Assembly (NCBI GenBank): GCA_002423125.1
Contig: DIUW01000027.1
Coordinates: 1-64,000 of the forward strand
Length of the DNA stretch: 64,000 nt
Source: Legionellaceae bacterium UBA6148
Lineage (GTDB): Bacteria; Pseudomonadota; Gammaproteobacteria; Legionellales; Legionellaceae
Direction: 5' to 3'
Shown here piece after piece: positions 28,459 through 38,600 of this stretch. A model generated the notes under the pieces. It saw only the letters and a list, made by a program, of their open reading frames with translations. It was not told the origin of the DNA and made no database searches. The position numbers and the translations under genes were made by a program. Numbering within the stretch: position 1 is the stretch's first letter; every line of letters begins with the position of its first letter.

Positions 28459-29876
28459 ACATTCTCTCTCAATTTGCTGGATAAGCTATTCGCTATTTGG
28501 CTAATAGTCCCTGCCCCTTGCATCAGAATCACATCTCCATCAGCAACAAGTGAATCCAATCGATTCGCAAGCGTCTGCTCGGTCACAAGACTCACATGGG
28601 GGAATTTTTTACTAATTTCTTCAGCCAGAGCGGCACTGCTTACGCCAGGAATGCTTGCCTCACCTGCCGAATAAATATCAAGCAATAATAACTCATCGGT
28701 CAAACTCAGCGCATCAACAAATTGAGAAAATAACGATTGAGTCCGTGTATAGCGGTGTGGCTGGAAGACATGAAGCAATCGTTTGTTGGGCCAAACCAAC
28801 CGAAATGCCTCAATCGTTGCCTGAATTTCTTGAGGATGATGTCCGTAGTCATCGACAATTAATGCGCTGCCATTTGCAAAATGGTGCTCACCGAGCATTT
28901 GAAACCGTCGGCCAACCCCTTGAAAATGAAGCAACCCACGCATAATTGCGGCATCATCTACACCCAATTCTGTGGCAATCGCAATCGACGCTAGTGCATT
29001 TTGCACATTATGACGTCCAGGCCAATTGAGTTGAATCAACAATGGCGCATGAGGTGCAGGTCGTTGCACCGTAAATTGGCTCAGAAGCCCTGTCTGCGTC
29101 CAATCCACGGCACGATAATGCACTCCTTCCCTAAACCCATACGTCAAAATTGGGCGCTGTATTTCAGGTAATATGCGACGCACATTTTCATCATCGGCAC
29201 AAACAACGGCTAACCCATAAAACGGTAAATGATGCAAAAATTCAATAAACGTACTGCATAACGTATCAAAATTATTGTCATAGGTACTCATATGATCGGC
29301 ATCAATATTCGTTACCACGGACATCATCGGTTTTAAAAATAGAAAAGAGGCATCACTTTCATCGGCCTCGACTACAAAATAAGCTGATTTTCCCAATTGC
29401 GCATTGGTACCGCAGCTATTTAATTTCCCGCCGATCACAAAGCTTGGGTCAAGACCCCCTTCTGCTAACAAACTGCTCACAAGACTCGTTGTTGTGGTTT
29501 TACCATGCGTTCCAGCAATCGCAATGCCATGGCGAAAACGCATCAATTCCGCGAGCATCATCGCCCTTGGAATAATAGGCTTCATTTGTGCAATTGCCGC
29601 AATAATTTCAGGATTGTCATCACACACAGCAGTGGAGCGAACCACAACATCCGCCTCAGCAATATATTGGGCATGATGACCAATATCTACTTTTATCCCG
29701 ATGGATCGCAAATGCTGCACGACTCGATTGTCGCTTAAATCAGAACCAGTGATACTATACCCTTCGTTCTTCAGCATTTCGGCAATCCCGGACATCCCAG
29801 CACCACCAATACCCACAAAATGAATATGTTCGACTCGGCCCATTCTTGGCGATAAAAATCTTTTTTTGCTGTCCAC
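28455..29876 (-). CDS. murC: UDP-N-acetylmuramate--L-alanine ligase
   Basis: A 473-residue Mur ligase that adds L-Ala to UDP-MurNAc. The nucleotide-binding N-terminus HFVGIGGAGMSGIAEML and the ATP loop AIAGTHGKTTTTSLV are visible, followed by the central domain (VEADESDASFL) and the C-terminal domain. The start is GTG with AGGGGA seven bases upstream. It follows ftsW by only 17 bases, leaving no room for murG, which normally lies here. Confidence 0.96.
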   Translation of the reverse strand: MDSKKRFLSPRMGRVEHIHFVGIGGAGMSGIAEMLKNEGYSITGSDLSDNRVVQHLRSIGIKVDIGHHAQYIAEADVVVRSTAVCDDNPEIIAAIAQMKPIIPRAMMLAELMRFRHGIAIAGTHGKTTTTSLVSSLLAEGGLDPSFVIGGKLNSCGTNAQLGKSAYFVVEADESDASFLFLKPMMSVVTNIDADHMSTYDNNFDTLCSTFIEFLHHLPFYGLAVVCADDENVRRILPEIQRPILTYGFREGVHYRAVDWTQTGLLSQFTVQRPAPHAPLLIQLNWPGRHNVQNALASIAIATELGVDDAAIMRGLLHFQGVGRRFQMLGEHHFANGSALIVDDYGHHPQEIQATIEAFRLVWPNKRLLHVFQPHRYTRTQSLFSQFVDALSLTDELLLLDIYSAGEASIPGVSSAALAEEISKKFPHVSLVTEQTLANRLDSLVADGDVILMQGAGTISQIANSLSSKLRENV

Positions 29877-29893
29877 CGCATTCCCCTTTTATA

Positions 29894-31069
29894 TTAAGCT
29901 CTTAAGCCCAACGCTCGCCTGCGGTTTTCATAATCAATCCGCAACAACAGTGCGACGACCATACAATTCACAACCATACTGGCACCACCATAACTCAAAA
30001 AGGGTAGCGTCAACCCTTTAGTCGGCAATAACCCTGCATTCACACCCATATTAATAGCGGCTTGCAATCCCAACCAAAACGTCAATCCATAGGCTGTATA
30101 TGCTGCAAATAATCGACCTTGAGTATACCCATTAAAGCCGATTGTGAGTCCTCTAATCACTAGTATACTATACAATGCCAAAACAAGAAGTATTCCAAAT
30201 AAACCCAGCTCTTCTGCTAGTACTGCAAAGACAAAATCTGTATGAGCTTCTGGCAAATAAAATAATTTTTGTATTCCATCTCCTAACCCGATCCCTGTCC
30301 ATCCTCCTCGACCAAACGCAATTAATGACTGGGTTAATTGATACCCGCTATTAAATTGATCGGCCCATGGATTCAAAAATGCCGTTAGTCGTGCTAAACG
30401 ATACGGAGAAGAAACGGCTAAAACAGCCAGACACCCTCCTACACCTAACACCAATCCAAGATAATAGCGTATCTTCACCCCCGTTAAAAAAAGCATCGCC
30501 ATCACTGTTCCTGAAATAACAACAGTCGCCCCAAAGTCCGGCTCAGCTAGCAAAAGTACCGAAACGATAGCGAGTACAATCATGGGTTTTATAAATCCCA
30601 AAACACTTTGATTTAAAGTCTGTTGCTGGCGTACCAAATATCCTGAAATATATAAAATCATTGTGAATTTGGCGAGCTCAGAAACTTGGATACCAATCGG
30701 TCCTAATGCGAGCCACCGTCGGCTCCCATTCACTAAACGACCAATGCCAGGAATTAAAACTAAAATCAATAGCAGAAAACAAATCAAGAGTAATGGGCCA
30801 CTTAATTTTTCCCAAAACGTACTATCAACTCTCATACAAACAACAGCCAGAATGAGCCCTACAGAAAGATAAGCCACTTGACGAATCAAAAAATGAAACG
30901 GTTGATGAAAATATTTAGTTGAAATCATCACTGAACTTGAAGCAACCATCATAAGTCCAACAATCATTAATCCGGCAACAGCCAAAACTAACCATATATC
31001 ATATAAGGCCAATGATTTGTGGGATGGTTTGCCACGCTGAGTATAATGTCGAGGATTCATCGTGCTCAC
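29894..31069 (-). CDS. ftsW: Septal peptidoglycan glycosyltransferase FtsW
   Basis: A 391-residue SEDS-family polytopic membrane protein with about ten helices. Family signatures include GSRRWLALGPIGIQVSELAKF, AEPDFGATVVI (catalytic Asp region) and LPFLSYGGASMVVNCM near the end. It polymerises glycan strands at the septum with its partner FtsI, which is not encoded here. The GTG start overlaps the murD stop; an ATG nine bases on is also possible. Confidence 0.95.
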   Translation of the reverse strand: MSTMNPRHYTQRGKPSHKSLALYDIWLVLAVAGLMIVGLMMVASSSVMISTKYFHQPFHFLIRQVAYLSVGLILAVVCMRVDSTFWEKLSGPLLLICFLLLILVLIPGIGRLVNGSRRWLALGPIGIQVSELAKFTMILYISGYLVRQQQTLNQSVLGFIKPMIVLAIVSVLLLAEPDFGATVVISGTVMAMLFLTGVKIRYYLGLVLGVGGCLAVLAVSSPYRLARLTAFLNPWADQFNSGYQLTQSLIAFGRGGWTGIGLGDGIQKLFYLPEAHTDFVFAVLAEELGLFGILLVLALYSILVIRGLTIGFNGYTQGRLFAAYTAYGLTFWLGLQAAINMGVNAGLLPTKGLTLPFLSYGGASMVVNCMVVALLLRIDYENRRRALGLRA

Positions 31070-32418
31070 AAAGCGTTAACCTGTGAAACAAACACCTCAC
31101 CGCGATGATTAAAATCACGGAACATGTCCTGACTCGCACACGCGGGCGACAACATCACCACATCGCCTGGTTGTGCTTGTTGATGCGCAACCCGAACAGC
31201 GTCTTCCAGCGAGAGAGATCTCAGCACGTTCACTGAAGAACCAAGTGCTTTCTCCATTTTGTCAGCATCCTCACCAATTAAAACCAGCGTACGTACATGA
31301 TCAGCCATCGGCGCACGCAGCTCTGAAAAGTCAGCCCCTTTCCCCAGTCCCCCAGCAATCAACACTATTTTTCCTTGCATGGATTCTCCTATTCCTAATA
31401 TGGCAGAACATGTCGCGCCAATATTGGTTCCCTTCGAATCATTAATCCAATCCACTCCATCAAGTGTTCTGACCCATTGGGCGCGATGTGGTAACCCAGT
31501 AAATTGTGTTAGTACCGTCACGATACACTGAGTGTTAATCCCTGCTGCATGGGCTAACGCACAAGCAGCTAATGCATTTGACCAGTTATGTCGCCCTTTC
31601 ATTTTCAACGCACTAACGGGCAGTACATTGTGCGATCCATAAGCCAAATAGAGATTATTATCCAAAGAACGTACGCCCCATTGCGCGTTTTCTGGCTGAT
31701 CCAAACCATAACTGACAACGGGATTGATCCGGTTTTGAGTCCCCTCTTTCGGTTTAGTTTGCACATCATCACGACTATAAATCATGGTCTGTGCCTGATG
31801 ATAAACGCGATGCTTCGCATTGATATAGGCTTGAAGTGTATGATGTCTATCAAGATGATCGGCCGATATATTCAATATGGTTGCAGCAACAGGTGCTAAT
31901 GAAGTCACCAAATCCAACTGAAAACTGGATAATTCCAAAACCCATAAATCGTAACGCACACCATTATTCAGCAAATCCAACACAGGCGTACCAATATTTC
32001 CCGCAACGGCAACGTTTATTCCTGCGGCTTTTGCCATTTCACCAACCAGTGTTGTGACCGTTGACTTACCATTTGTTCCCGTAATTGCTATAACGGGAGC
32101 ATCAATTTCACGTGCTAAACATTCAATATCTCCATAAATAGGGATATTTTTTTCGGCCGCTTTCATCATAAAAGGGGAATCCAAAGGCACGCCCGGACTA
32201 CTGATGATCTCCGATATTGAGTCGTAAACTGATTCAGGCAGATCGCCCAAGAAAATATCAACTCCTGGGAATTCATGCCGAAACGCATCTGCAGCAGTTG
32301 GATTTGGTCGGGTATCATACATCACAAAAGGCCGCTGCTTGCGAATTAAATACCGAGCAATTGAATGACCGGTTATACCAAGACCTGCCACTAGAGAATA
32401 TCGTTGATTGTTATCCAT
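31066..32418 (-). CDS. murD: UDP-N-acetylmuramoylalanine--D-glutamate ligase
   Basis: A 450-residue Mur ligase adding D-Glu to UDP-MurNAc-L-Ala. The N-terminal Rossmann start SLVAGLGITGHSIARYL, the ATP loop AITGTNGKSTVTTLVG, the central ELSSFQLD and ILNISADHLDRH, and the C-terminal NDSKGTNIGAT are all visible. It lies between mraY and ftsW in the usual dcw order. Confidence 0.96.
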   Translation of the reverse strand: MDNNQRYSLVAGLGITGHSIARYLIRKQRPFVMYDTRPNPTAADAFRHEFPGVDIFLGDLPESVYDSISEIISSPGVPLDSPFMMKAAEKNIPIYGDIECLAREIDAPVIAITGTNGKSTVTTLVGEMAKAAGINVAVAGNIGTPVLDLLNNGVRYDLWVLELSSFQLDLVTSLAPVAATILNISADHLDRHHTLQAYINAKHRVYHQAQTMIYSRDDVQTKPKEGTQNRINPVVSYGLDQPENAQWGVRSLDNNLYLAYGSHNVLPVSALKMKGRHNWSNALAACALAHAAGINTQCIVTVLTQFTGLPHRAQWVRTLDGVDWINDSKGTNIGATCSAILGIGESMQGKIVLIAGGLGKGADFSELRAPMADHVRTLVLIGEDADKMEKALGSSVNVLRSLSLEDAVRVAHQQAQPGDVVMLSPACASQDMFRDFNHRGEVFVSQVNAL

Positions 32419-32431
32419 GGTTTAATGTTCC

Positions 32432-33517
32432 TTAACGAAGTTTCAACGTCGCCAAACCGCACAATACGAATATCACCGTAATAATCCAAAACCGTACGAC
32501 AACTTTAGGTTCACTCCAACCTTTTAGTTCAAAGTGATGATGCAAGGGAGCCATGCGAAATAATCGTTTTCCTCCTGAGCATTTAAAATATCCCACCTGC
32601 AAAATAACAGAGACCGTTTCAATCACAAACAAACCACCCATAACTAACAATATCAGTTCTTGATGCACAACAATAGCAACCATTCCAAGTGCGGCGCCTA
32701 ATGCTAAAGAACCAACATCGCCCATAAACACTTGCGCCGGGTAACTGTTGTACCAAAGGAACCCAAGCCCAGCACCTACAATGGCGGAGCAAAAAATGGT
32801 AAGCTCGCCGGTATTCGGTACAAAAGGAATTGCCAAATAATGCGCATGTATCGCATTACTCGACGCATACGTAAACACGCCAAGCGCGCCAGTGACCATA
32901 ACAACCGGCATGATTGCGAGGCCATCTAAACCATCCGTTAAATTAACGGCATTACTACTACCGACAATAACAAAATAAGCTAAAAATGGAAAAAACAACC
33001 CTAAATCAACAAAATATGATTTTAAAAAAGGAATCGTGATTTGCGTATTCACTGGCGAACTGACATTGACATACAGATAAACAACAGCCGCTAATGCAAT
33101 TGCTGATTGCCAAAAATATTTCCACCGCGCGGGAAGTCCTTTGCTATTTTTCAAAACAAGTTTTCGATAATCATCAACCCATCCGACCAATGCAAAACTC
33201 ACCATCACTAAGAGCACCAACCATAAGCTACCTTGTCGCAGATCGCCCCAAAGCAAGCAACTGACGGTCACAGCAAATACAATCAACACCCCGCCCATGG
33301 TTGGCGTACCTGCTTTAGATAAATGACTTTGAGGGCCATCATTACGAACAACTTGACCTATTTGAAGTTTTTGCAACCATCGTATCATGACTGGACCACA
33401 CAGAAGCCCCAGCAACAAGGCGGTGAGTGCCGCCAAAATAGAACGAAACGTGAGATATTGAAATACCCGAAAACCATGGTATTGCGCAGATATTAGTTGC
33501 GTGAGCCAATAGAGCAT
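32432..33517 (-). CDS. mraY: Phospho-N-acetylmuramoyl-pentapeptide transferase
   Basis: A 361-residue polytopic enzyme with about ten helices that transfers phospho-MurNAc-pentapeptide to undecaprenyl phosphate, forming lipid I. Signatures are KAGTPTMGGVLI, WVDDYRKL with the catalytic Asp pair, NAVNLTDGLDGLAI, and MAPLHHHFELKGWSE at the end. It sits three bases after murF. Confidence 0.97.
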   Translation of the reverse strand: MLYWLTQLISAQYHGFRVFQYLTFRSILAALTALLLGLLCGPVMIRWLQKLQIGQVVRNDGPQSHLSKAGTPTMGGVLIVFAVTVSCLLWGDLRQGSLWLVLLVMVSFALVGWVDDYRKLVLKNSKGLPARWKYFWQSAIALAAVVYLYVNVSSPVNTQITIPFLKSYFVDLGLFFPFLAYFVIVGSSNAVNLTDGLDGLAIMPVVMVTGALGVFTYASSNAIHAHYLAIPFVPNTGELTIFCSAIVGAGLGFLWYNSYPAQVFMGDVGSLALGAALGMVAIVVHQELILLVMGGLFVIETVSVILQVGYFKCSGGKRLFRMAPLHHHFELKGWSEPKVVVRFWIITVIFVLCGLATLKLR

Positions 33518-33520
33518 CCC

Positions 33521-34885
33521 TTATCCTCCTGTGTTTGCCTCAGCCAACAATTGGCTAACCACATACTCCATCGCACTTGAACGCGACCCTTTCACCAAAA
33601 CAGTTGTTTGTTCATCTAACTGCGTCAATAAATCTTGGACGAGATGATCTTGAGCAGCATAGTGTTGTGCCACCTCTCCAAAAGCCGATGTAGCCCAACG
33701 ACTATGGTTACCGCACGTCAACAGCAAATCTATCCCATGAGAACGAGCCGCCAAGCCAACATCCTGGTGATGTTGCTGACTCAACTCCCCTAGCTCGCCC
33801 ATATCACCAAATACAAAAATACGTCGTCCTTTACGTTGCGCTAGAACATCCAGCGCCGCCAACGTTGAGCGCAAATTAGCATTATACGTATCATCAATGA
33901 TCACTGCGTTATGCTTACCAGAGCGATACGTCATCCGCCCAGCAACACCCGTAAAAGCAGACAAAGCCGCTGCAATATCGGGCAGACTAATATGAAGAGC
34001 CGTCGTGCATGCGGCGGCGGCCAGAGCATTGCTGACGTTATGCGGGCCAGGCACTTTCAATTCAACCCACGCTTCACCATGAGGCGTTACGAGTTGAAAT
34101 CGACCACATCCTTCTGCATTAAACGTCAAGGAGTGAGCATGAACATCCGTAGGCTTCGTCACCGAAAAACGTAGAATTTTTTTACCCTCTAAATGTGCGT
34201 CCCAATAATGTGCATAGGCATCATCATCGTTGATGACCGCTACACCACCCGCCATCAATCCCTGATGAATTTCACCTTTAGCCTTTGCAACACCCTCAAT
34301 TGAACCGAAACCTTCGACATGTGCCGGAGCAATATTATTAATTAAGGTCACCTGCGGTTTAACAATTGCCACACAATGAGCAATTTCCCCCAGATGATTA
34401 GCACCGAGCTCAAAAACGGCATAGCGACTTTCAGGGTAAAGCGCCAGAACACTCAAAGGCACACCAATATGGTTATTAAGATTACCTTTAGTTGAGTGCG
34501 ATGGTTGAGGAAGAATAGCAGCAATCATCTCTTTCACTGTGGTTTTACCATTACTGCCGGTCAACGCAATCACAGGACATCCATGCTGTTGTCGATAAAA
34601 GGTCGCCATTGTTGCTAAGGCGGTTATCGTATCAGACACGACCCATTGCGGAACCGTTATTCCGGGAATAGCTTGTGAACATACAATGGCAATAGCACCT
34701 TGATCCACCGCTTGTTTAATATAATTATGGCCATCAAATGACTGACCACAAATGGCAACGAATAGTTGTCCCGGCTTGACTTTACGACTGTCAATGCTAA
34801 CGCCCTGAACGAGTGATTCATCAGCGTATTGAATCTGCTGCGCAGGTTTCCCAAATAATCGGGTTATATCCGATAATGTCATCAT
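33521..34885 (-). CDS. murF: UDP-MurNAc-tripeptide--D-alanyl-D-alanine ligase
   Basis: A Mur ligase of about 454 residues adding D-Ala-D-Ala to the tripeptide precursor. The N-terminal GVSIDSRKVKPGQLFVAI, the ATP loop ALTGSNGKTTVKEMIA, FELGANHLGEI and the C-terminal DDTYNANLRST are visible. An upstream in-frame TTG at 34900 would add five residues, but family N-termini fit MMTLSDITRLFG. murE, its usual upstream neighbour, is absent and zipA precedes instead. Confidence 0.95.
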   Translation of the reverse strand: MMTLSDITRLFGKPAQQIQYADESLVQGVSIDSRKVKPGQLFVAICGQSFDGHNYIKQAVDQGAIAIVCSQAIPGITVPQWVVSDTITALATMATFYRQQHGCPVIALTGSNGKTTVKEMIAAILPQPSHSTKGNLNNHIGVPLSVLALYPESRYAVFELGANHLGEIAHCVAIVKPQVTLINNIAPAHVEGFGSIEGVAKAKGEIHQGLMAGGVAVINDDDAYAHYWDAHLEGKKILRFSVTKPTDVHAHSLTFNAEGCGRFQLVTPHGEAWVELKVPGPHNVSNALAAAACTTALHISLPDIAAALSAFTGVAGRMTYRSGKHNAVIIDDTYNANLRSTLAALDVLAQRKGRRIFVFGDMGELGELSQQHHQDVGLAARSHGIDLLLTCGNHSRWATSAFGEVAQHYAAQDHLVQDLLTQLDEQTTVLVKGSRSSAMEYVVSQLLAEANTGG

Positions 34886-34906
34886 AGTAAGTTGCACCAA
34901 TTAAGT

Positions 34907-35620
34907 TTACGCCAATTCCATGCGGTCGGGCTCTTCAATATTTAACAACCGATAATAGCGACTTAAGGTCTGATCGGTCAGTGGTTGACGCATATCATCA
35001 AGTAAATAAGTATCTAAATCGTCACTCAGTTGCTTTGCTGTATCCAGCATTATCGAAAAACGTTCTGTATCAATGGTCGAATTTCCAGATGCCTGCATAA
35101 AAATGCATAAGCCCCGCACGCTAAAAGCACCGATATTTTGCAAATCAAACATGCCACTTGGGGTGGCCGCTGCGACACTGCATAATACGGGACCTTGCCC
35201 CGTTGAATGCTGATGACGATGGAATAAATGTCCTTCGCCAAAACGTAATCCTACTGAAAGCAGCGTTTGTAACAGCTCATAACCTGCCAATTGTCGCTCA
35301 CCTTTCGATCGCAAGAGCATCATAACCGACGGTAAATCTTTATCAACGGTCGTTGCTTGCATACTTGGCTGCTCATGCACAACAGATTCAGGTTGTCGCG
35401 GAACCGATATCGTTGGAGGATCTGCGGGTACATCACAACTCACCTTACGCACGGCGATAATGTCATCGCATGCTGGATTGTCAAATTGTCCAACGGATGG
35501 TTGTCCTGGCACCTGGCTTGCAGAAATAGTCCTGCGTCGCGATTTAATCATACGGCCAATTGTAATAATCACACCCACTAACAATAGAACATTAAGAATA
35601 ATACTCCAGTTTCCCAACAT
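34907..35620 (-). CDS. zipA: Cell division protein ZipA
   Basis: A 237-residue protein with one N-terminal helix (WSIILNVLLLVGVIITIG), a charged and Pro-containing linker, and a C-terminal FtsZ-binding domain from about residue 100 (SVMMLLRSKGERQLAGYEL...GPVLCSVAA...PLTDQTLSRYYRLLNI). It anchors FtsZ at the membrane in gammaproteobacteria. The linker is short. AGGAG six bases before the ATG at 35620 sets the start. It lies 27 bases downstream of smc and just before murF, so a Z-ring anchor is placed at the head of the cell-wall operon. Confidence 0.88.
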   Translation of the reverse strand: MLGNWSIILNVLLLVGVIITIGRMIKSRRRTISASQVPGQPSVGQFDNPACDDIIAVRKVSCDVPADPPTISVPRQPESVVHEQPSMQATTVDKDLPSVMMLLRSKGERQLAGYELLQTLLSVGLRFGEGHLFHRHQHSTGQGPVLCSVAAATPSGMFDLQNIGAFSVRGLCIFMQASGNSTIDTERFSIMLDTAKQLSDDLDTYLLDDMRQPLTDQTLSRYYRLLNIEEPDRMELA

Positions 35621-35647
35621 AGCTGACTCCTGCTCCACGAAACCGTA

Positions 35648-38600
35648 TCACTCCATCTCAGTGAACGATAACGCTTGCTCCACATCCACTGTAACGATAC
35701 GTGAAACACCTGGTTCACGCATGGTTACGCCTATTAAATGATCCGCCAATTCCATTGTTACTTTATTATGAGTAATCAAAAGAAATTGTACGTATTGAGA
35801 CATTTCTTTAACCAAATCACAAAACCGCCCAACATTCAAGTCATCAAGTGGCGCATCAACCTCATCAAGCATACAAAACGGCGATGGATTCAATTGAAAA
35901 ATAGCAAATACGAGCGCCACCGCTGTCATCGCTTTTTCTCCACCAGACAACGAATGTATCGTACTATTACGTTTGCCTGGAGGTTGAGCCATCACAACAA
36001 CACCCGCCTCTAATAGATTATCACACGTTAACTGCAATCGTGCATGTCCTCCACCAAAAAGACGAGGAAAAAGCGCTTGAAATAATGTATTCACTTGATC
36101 ATACGTCTCTTTTAGACGCGTTTGAGTTTCTGTATCCATTTTGGCGATCGCTGATTCTAAGGTTGCAATCGCTTCGTTTAGATCATTGGATTGTTCATCC
36201 AAATGCGTTTTACGCGCTAATTCAGTTTGATACTCATCGATTGCAACAAGATTGACCGCGCCCAATCGCTTAATCTTTTCAACAATGGCCTGCAATTGTT
36301 GCTCTCGTTCCTCTACAGTGCAATCAGATGGCAAGTGTACGATCCGCAATGATGCATCAATCTCCAACTCGCTTAATGACTCCATGAGCACATCAGTATG
36401 TGCAATAAGTGACTGCTCTTCCAATTGACGCTGTATGATGTCTGCCTGGACAGCAGATGCTTGCTGCTCCACCATCAATTTCGACTGCTGAATCTCCCGT
36501 GCCTGAGTCTGTAGAGAGTCCAGTTGTTGTCGAGCATGGTTGAGCTCATTTTCCAACTGATGATGCTGATCGATGGTTTGGAGAAGCATGGCTTCTTGCG
36601 CATGATCGGGCATATCAATATGTCGGTACCGCTCTTGCAACGTGATATATCGACTGTTGAGTGTGCTCAACCTTGCTTGCTCTCGAAGAATCGTTTCGGA
36701 TAATTGCTGAGCTTTTAATTGCGCGTTATTACTTTGTAACTCGGCTTGATGCAACGCAGTCCGTGCTTCTTCGGTTTCAATTCGACTCGCAGCGAATGCA
36801 TCATCCCATTTCGATTTTTCAATGAGTAATTGCTGCCATTGCTGCTCGTGATCTTCTGACTGACGAACGGCTAATGTGAGCGTATCCTCCGCTCGAATAC
36901 GCTCCTCGACCAAGTCTTCTAACAACAGATGTAACTCATCGAGTGTCGTTTGCAATCGCTGCATTTGAAGCGAGGCTTGCTCAACGATGTGTTGTTTATT
37001 ACGGCAAAGCGTATTCAAATCGCTCAACGTCTGCTGATACTCATCTCGCATTTTAGTCGATGTTTGCTGACAACGTTCTTTCTCTAATAATAATCCATGT
37101 AGCCTATCTCTATCCTGTTGCAACAGGTTGACCCGTTCTAAAGCAAGCTGCAATGCATCGTGCAACGTTGCTAATGCTTTTTTACGCAATAATAAACTCG
37201 TTTCATCCTGCGCTACAAAATCTGCAACACGTACCCATCCAACGCCGAACCAAAAACCATCTGCAGTGATAACCGATTGGTGGTTTGCCAAGGTCGGCAC
37301 CCAACTGCGTGCAATCTCGAGACTGTCTGCGATGAATACGTTTTCTAATGGATGAATCCAGGCGGGCTTAAACCCTGTTATTTTATCCGATAGGCGAGGA
37401 AAAACACCGACTTCCTCCGTTGTGTCAAGGGGCGTGACAAAGGTAGCCCGCTGTCCACCGAATGATTCCAAAGAGAGCATCAATGGATCCAGTGATTCCA
37501 ACGTGACCGCATGCAATGACTCTCCAAGTACCCACTCACAAGCCGATCGCCACGGCTCATCCACGTGAAGTAACTCGACTAAACGCGGACGATCATCGAA
37601 TACATCTAAGCCTGAAGACTGAGGCGTCAAATCACGTAATGCCGCCTGTAAACTTGCTTGCAATGCCGCATGCTCTGATTTAAGTGATTGCGCCTCATCT
37701 TGCGCCGATCGCAATTGTTGCTCAATGATTCTGATCTGCTCTTTCAGCTCGTCAACGTGTTGGGAAAAGGACTGCTGCTCTGCGCTTGCCTGTTGATATG
37801 CTTCTTGAGCACTCGCTTGTTGTTCTTTTAATGCAATCAGCGCGTTATCATCCTCATGAACAGCACATAATGCACGCTCTACTTCCATTTTTTCAAGACG
37901 AACCAATGCGTCTTGGCGTCGTTGTTCAATGTGCTGCACCTTCAGCTGACCAACGTGTACCTCACGTTGATATTGGTTCACCAGCGACTGGATTGTTTGT
38001 TTTTTTGTATTCCAAATTGATTCTTGCTGCTGATTTTCATTTAATATTTGACGGCGTTGTTCGAACATTGTCTTCAAAAACTGTGTCTGTGACAACAATT
38101 GATGACATTCATCCTGGCACACTTGTTGCGATGCACTATCGTGTTGTAGTTGAGATTCAGCAAGTTGAATATCGCTTGCCACTTGGCTCACATCAAGCGC
38201 CAATTGCTGCTTTTCACGCGCCTGTTGTTGTTGCAGGTCTTGAAGACGGGTCACTTCATTAGCCGCTTGATAAAATTGCGTCTGAATAACCTGCAGCGCA
38301 TCCTGAGACTCAATTCGTTGTGCTTCCAACTGCACTTGCTGATTGGTTAACTTTGCAAGAGCGGCTTGATGTTCCTCATGTTTCAATAATAATTGACTTA
38401 ATTCGGCACGTTTTTGTTCATGCTCTTGTGTTAAAAAACGCCACTTCAGTGCTAAAACATCACTTTTGCACTCACGCTCATCTTGTTTGAGTGATTTATA
38501 TTTTGAAGCCGCTGAGGCCTGCCGTTCCAGACGCTGTAATTGCGATTCAAGCTCTCGACAAATATCACTCACACGAGCAAGATTTTCTCGTGTTTGCTGA

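Noticed and set aside
37786..38262. A plus-strand frame of 158 residues inside smc
   Set aside because: Antisense to the coiled-coil coding region of smc, whose composition keeps other frames open.
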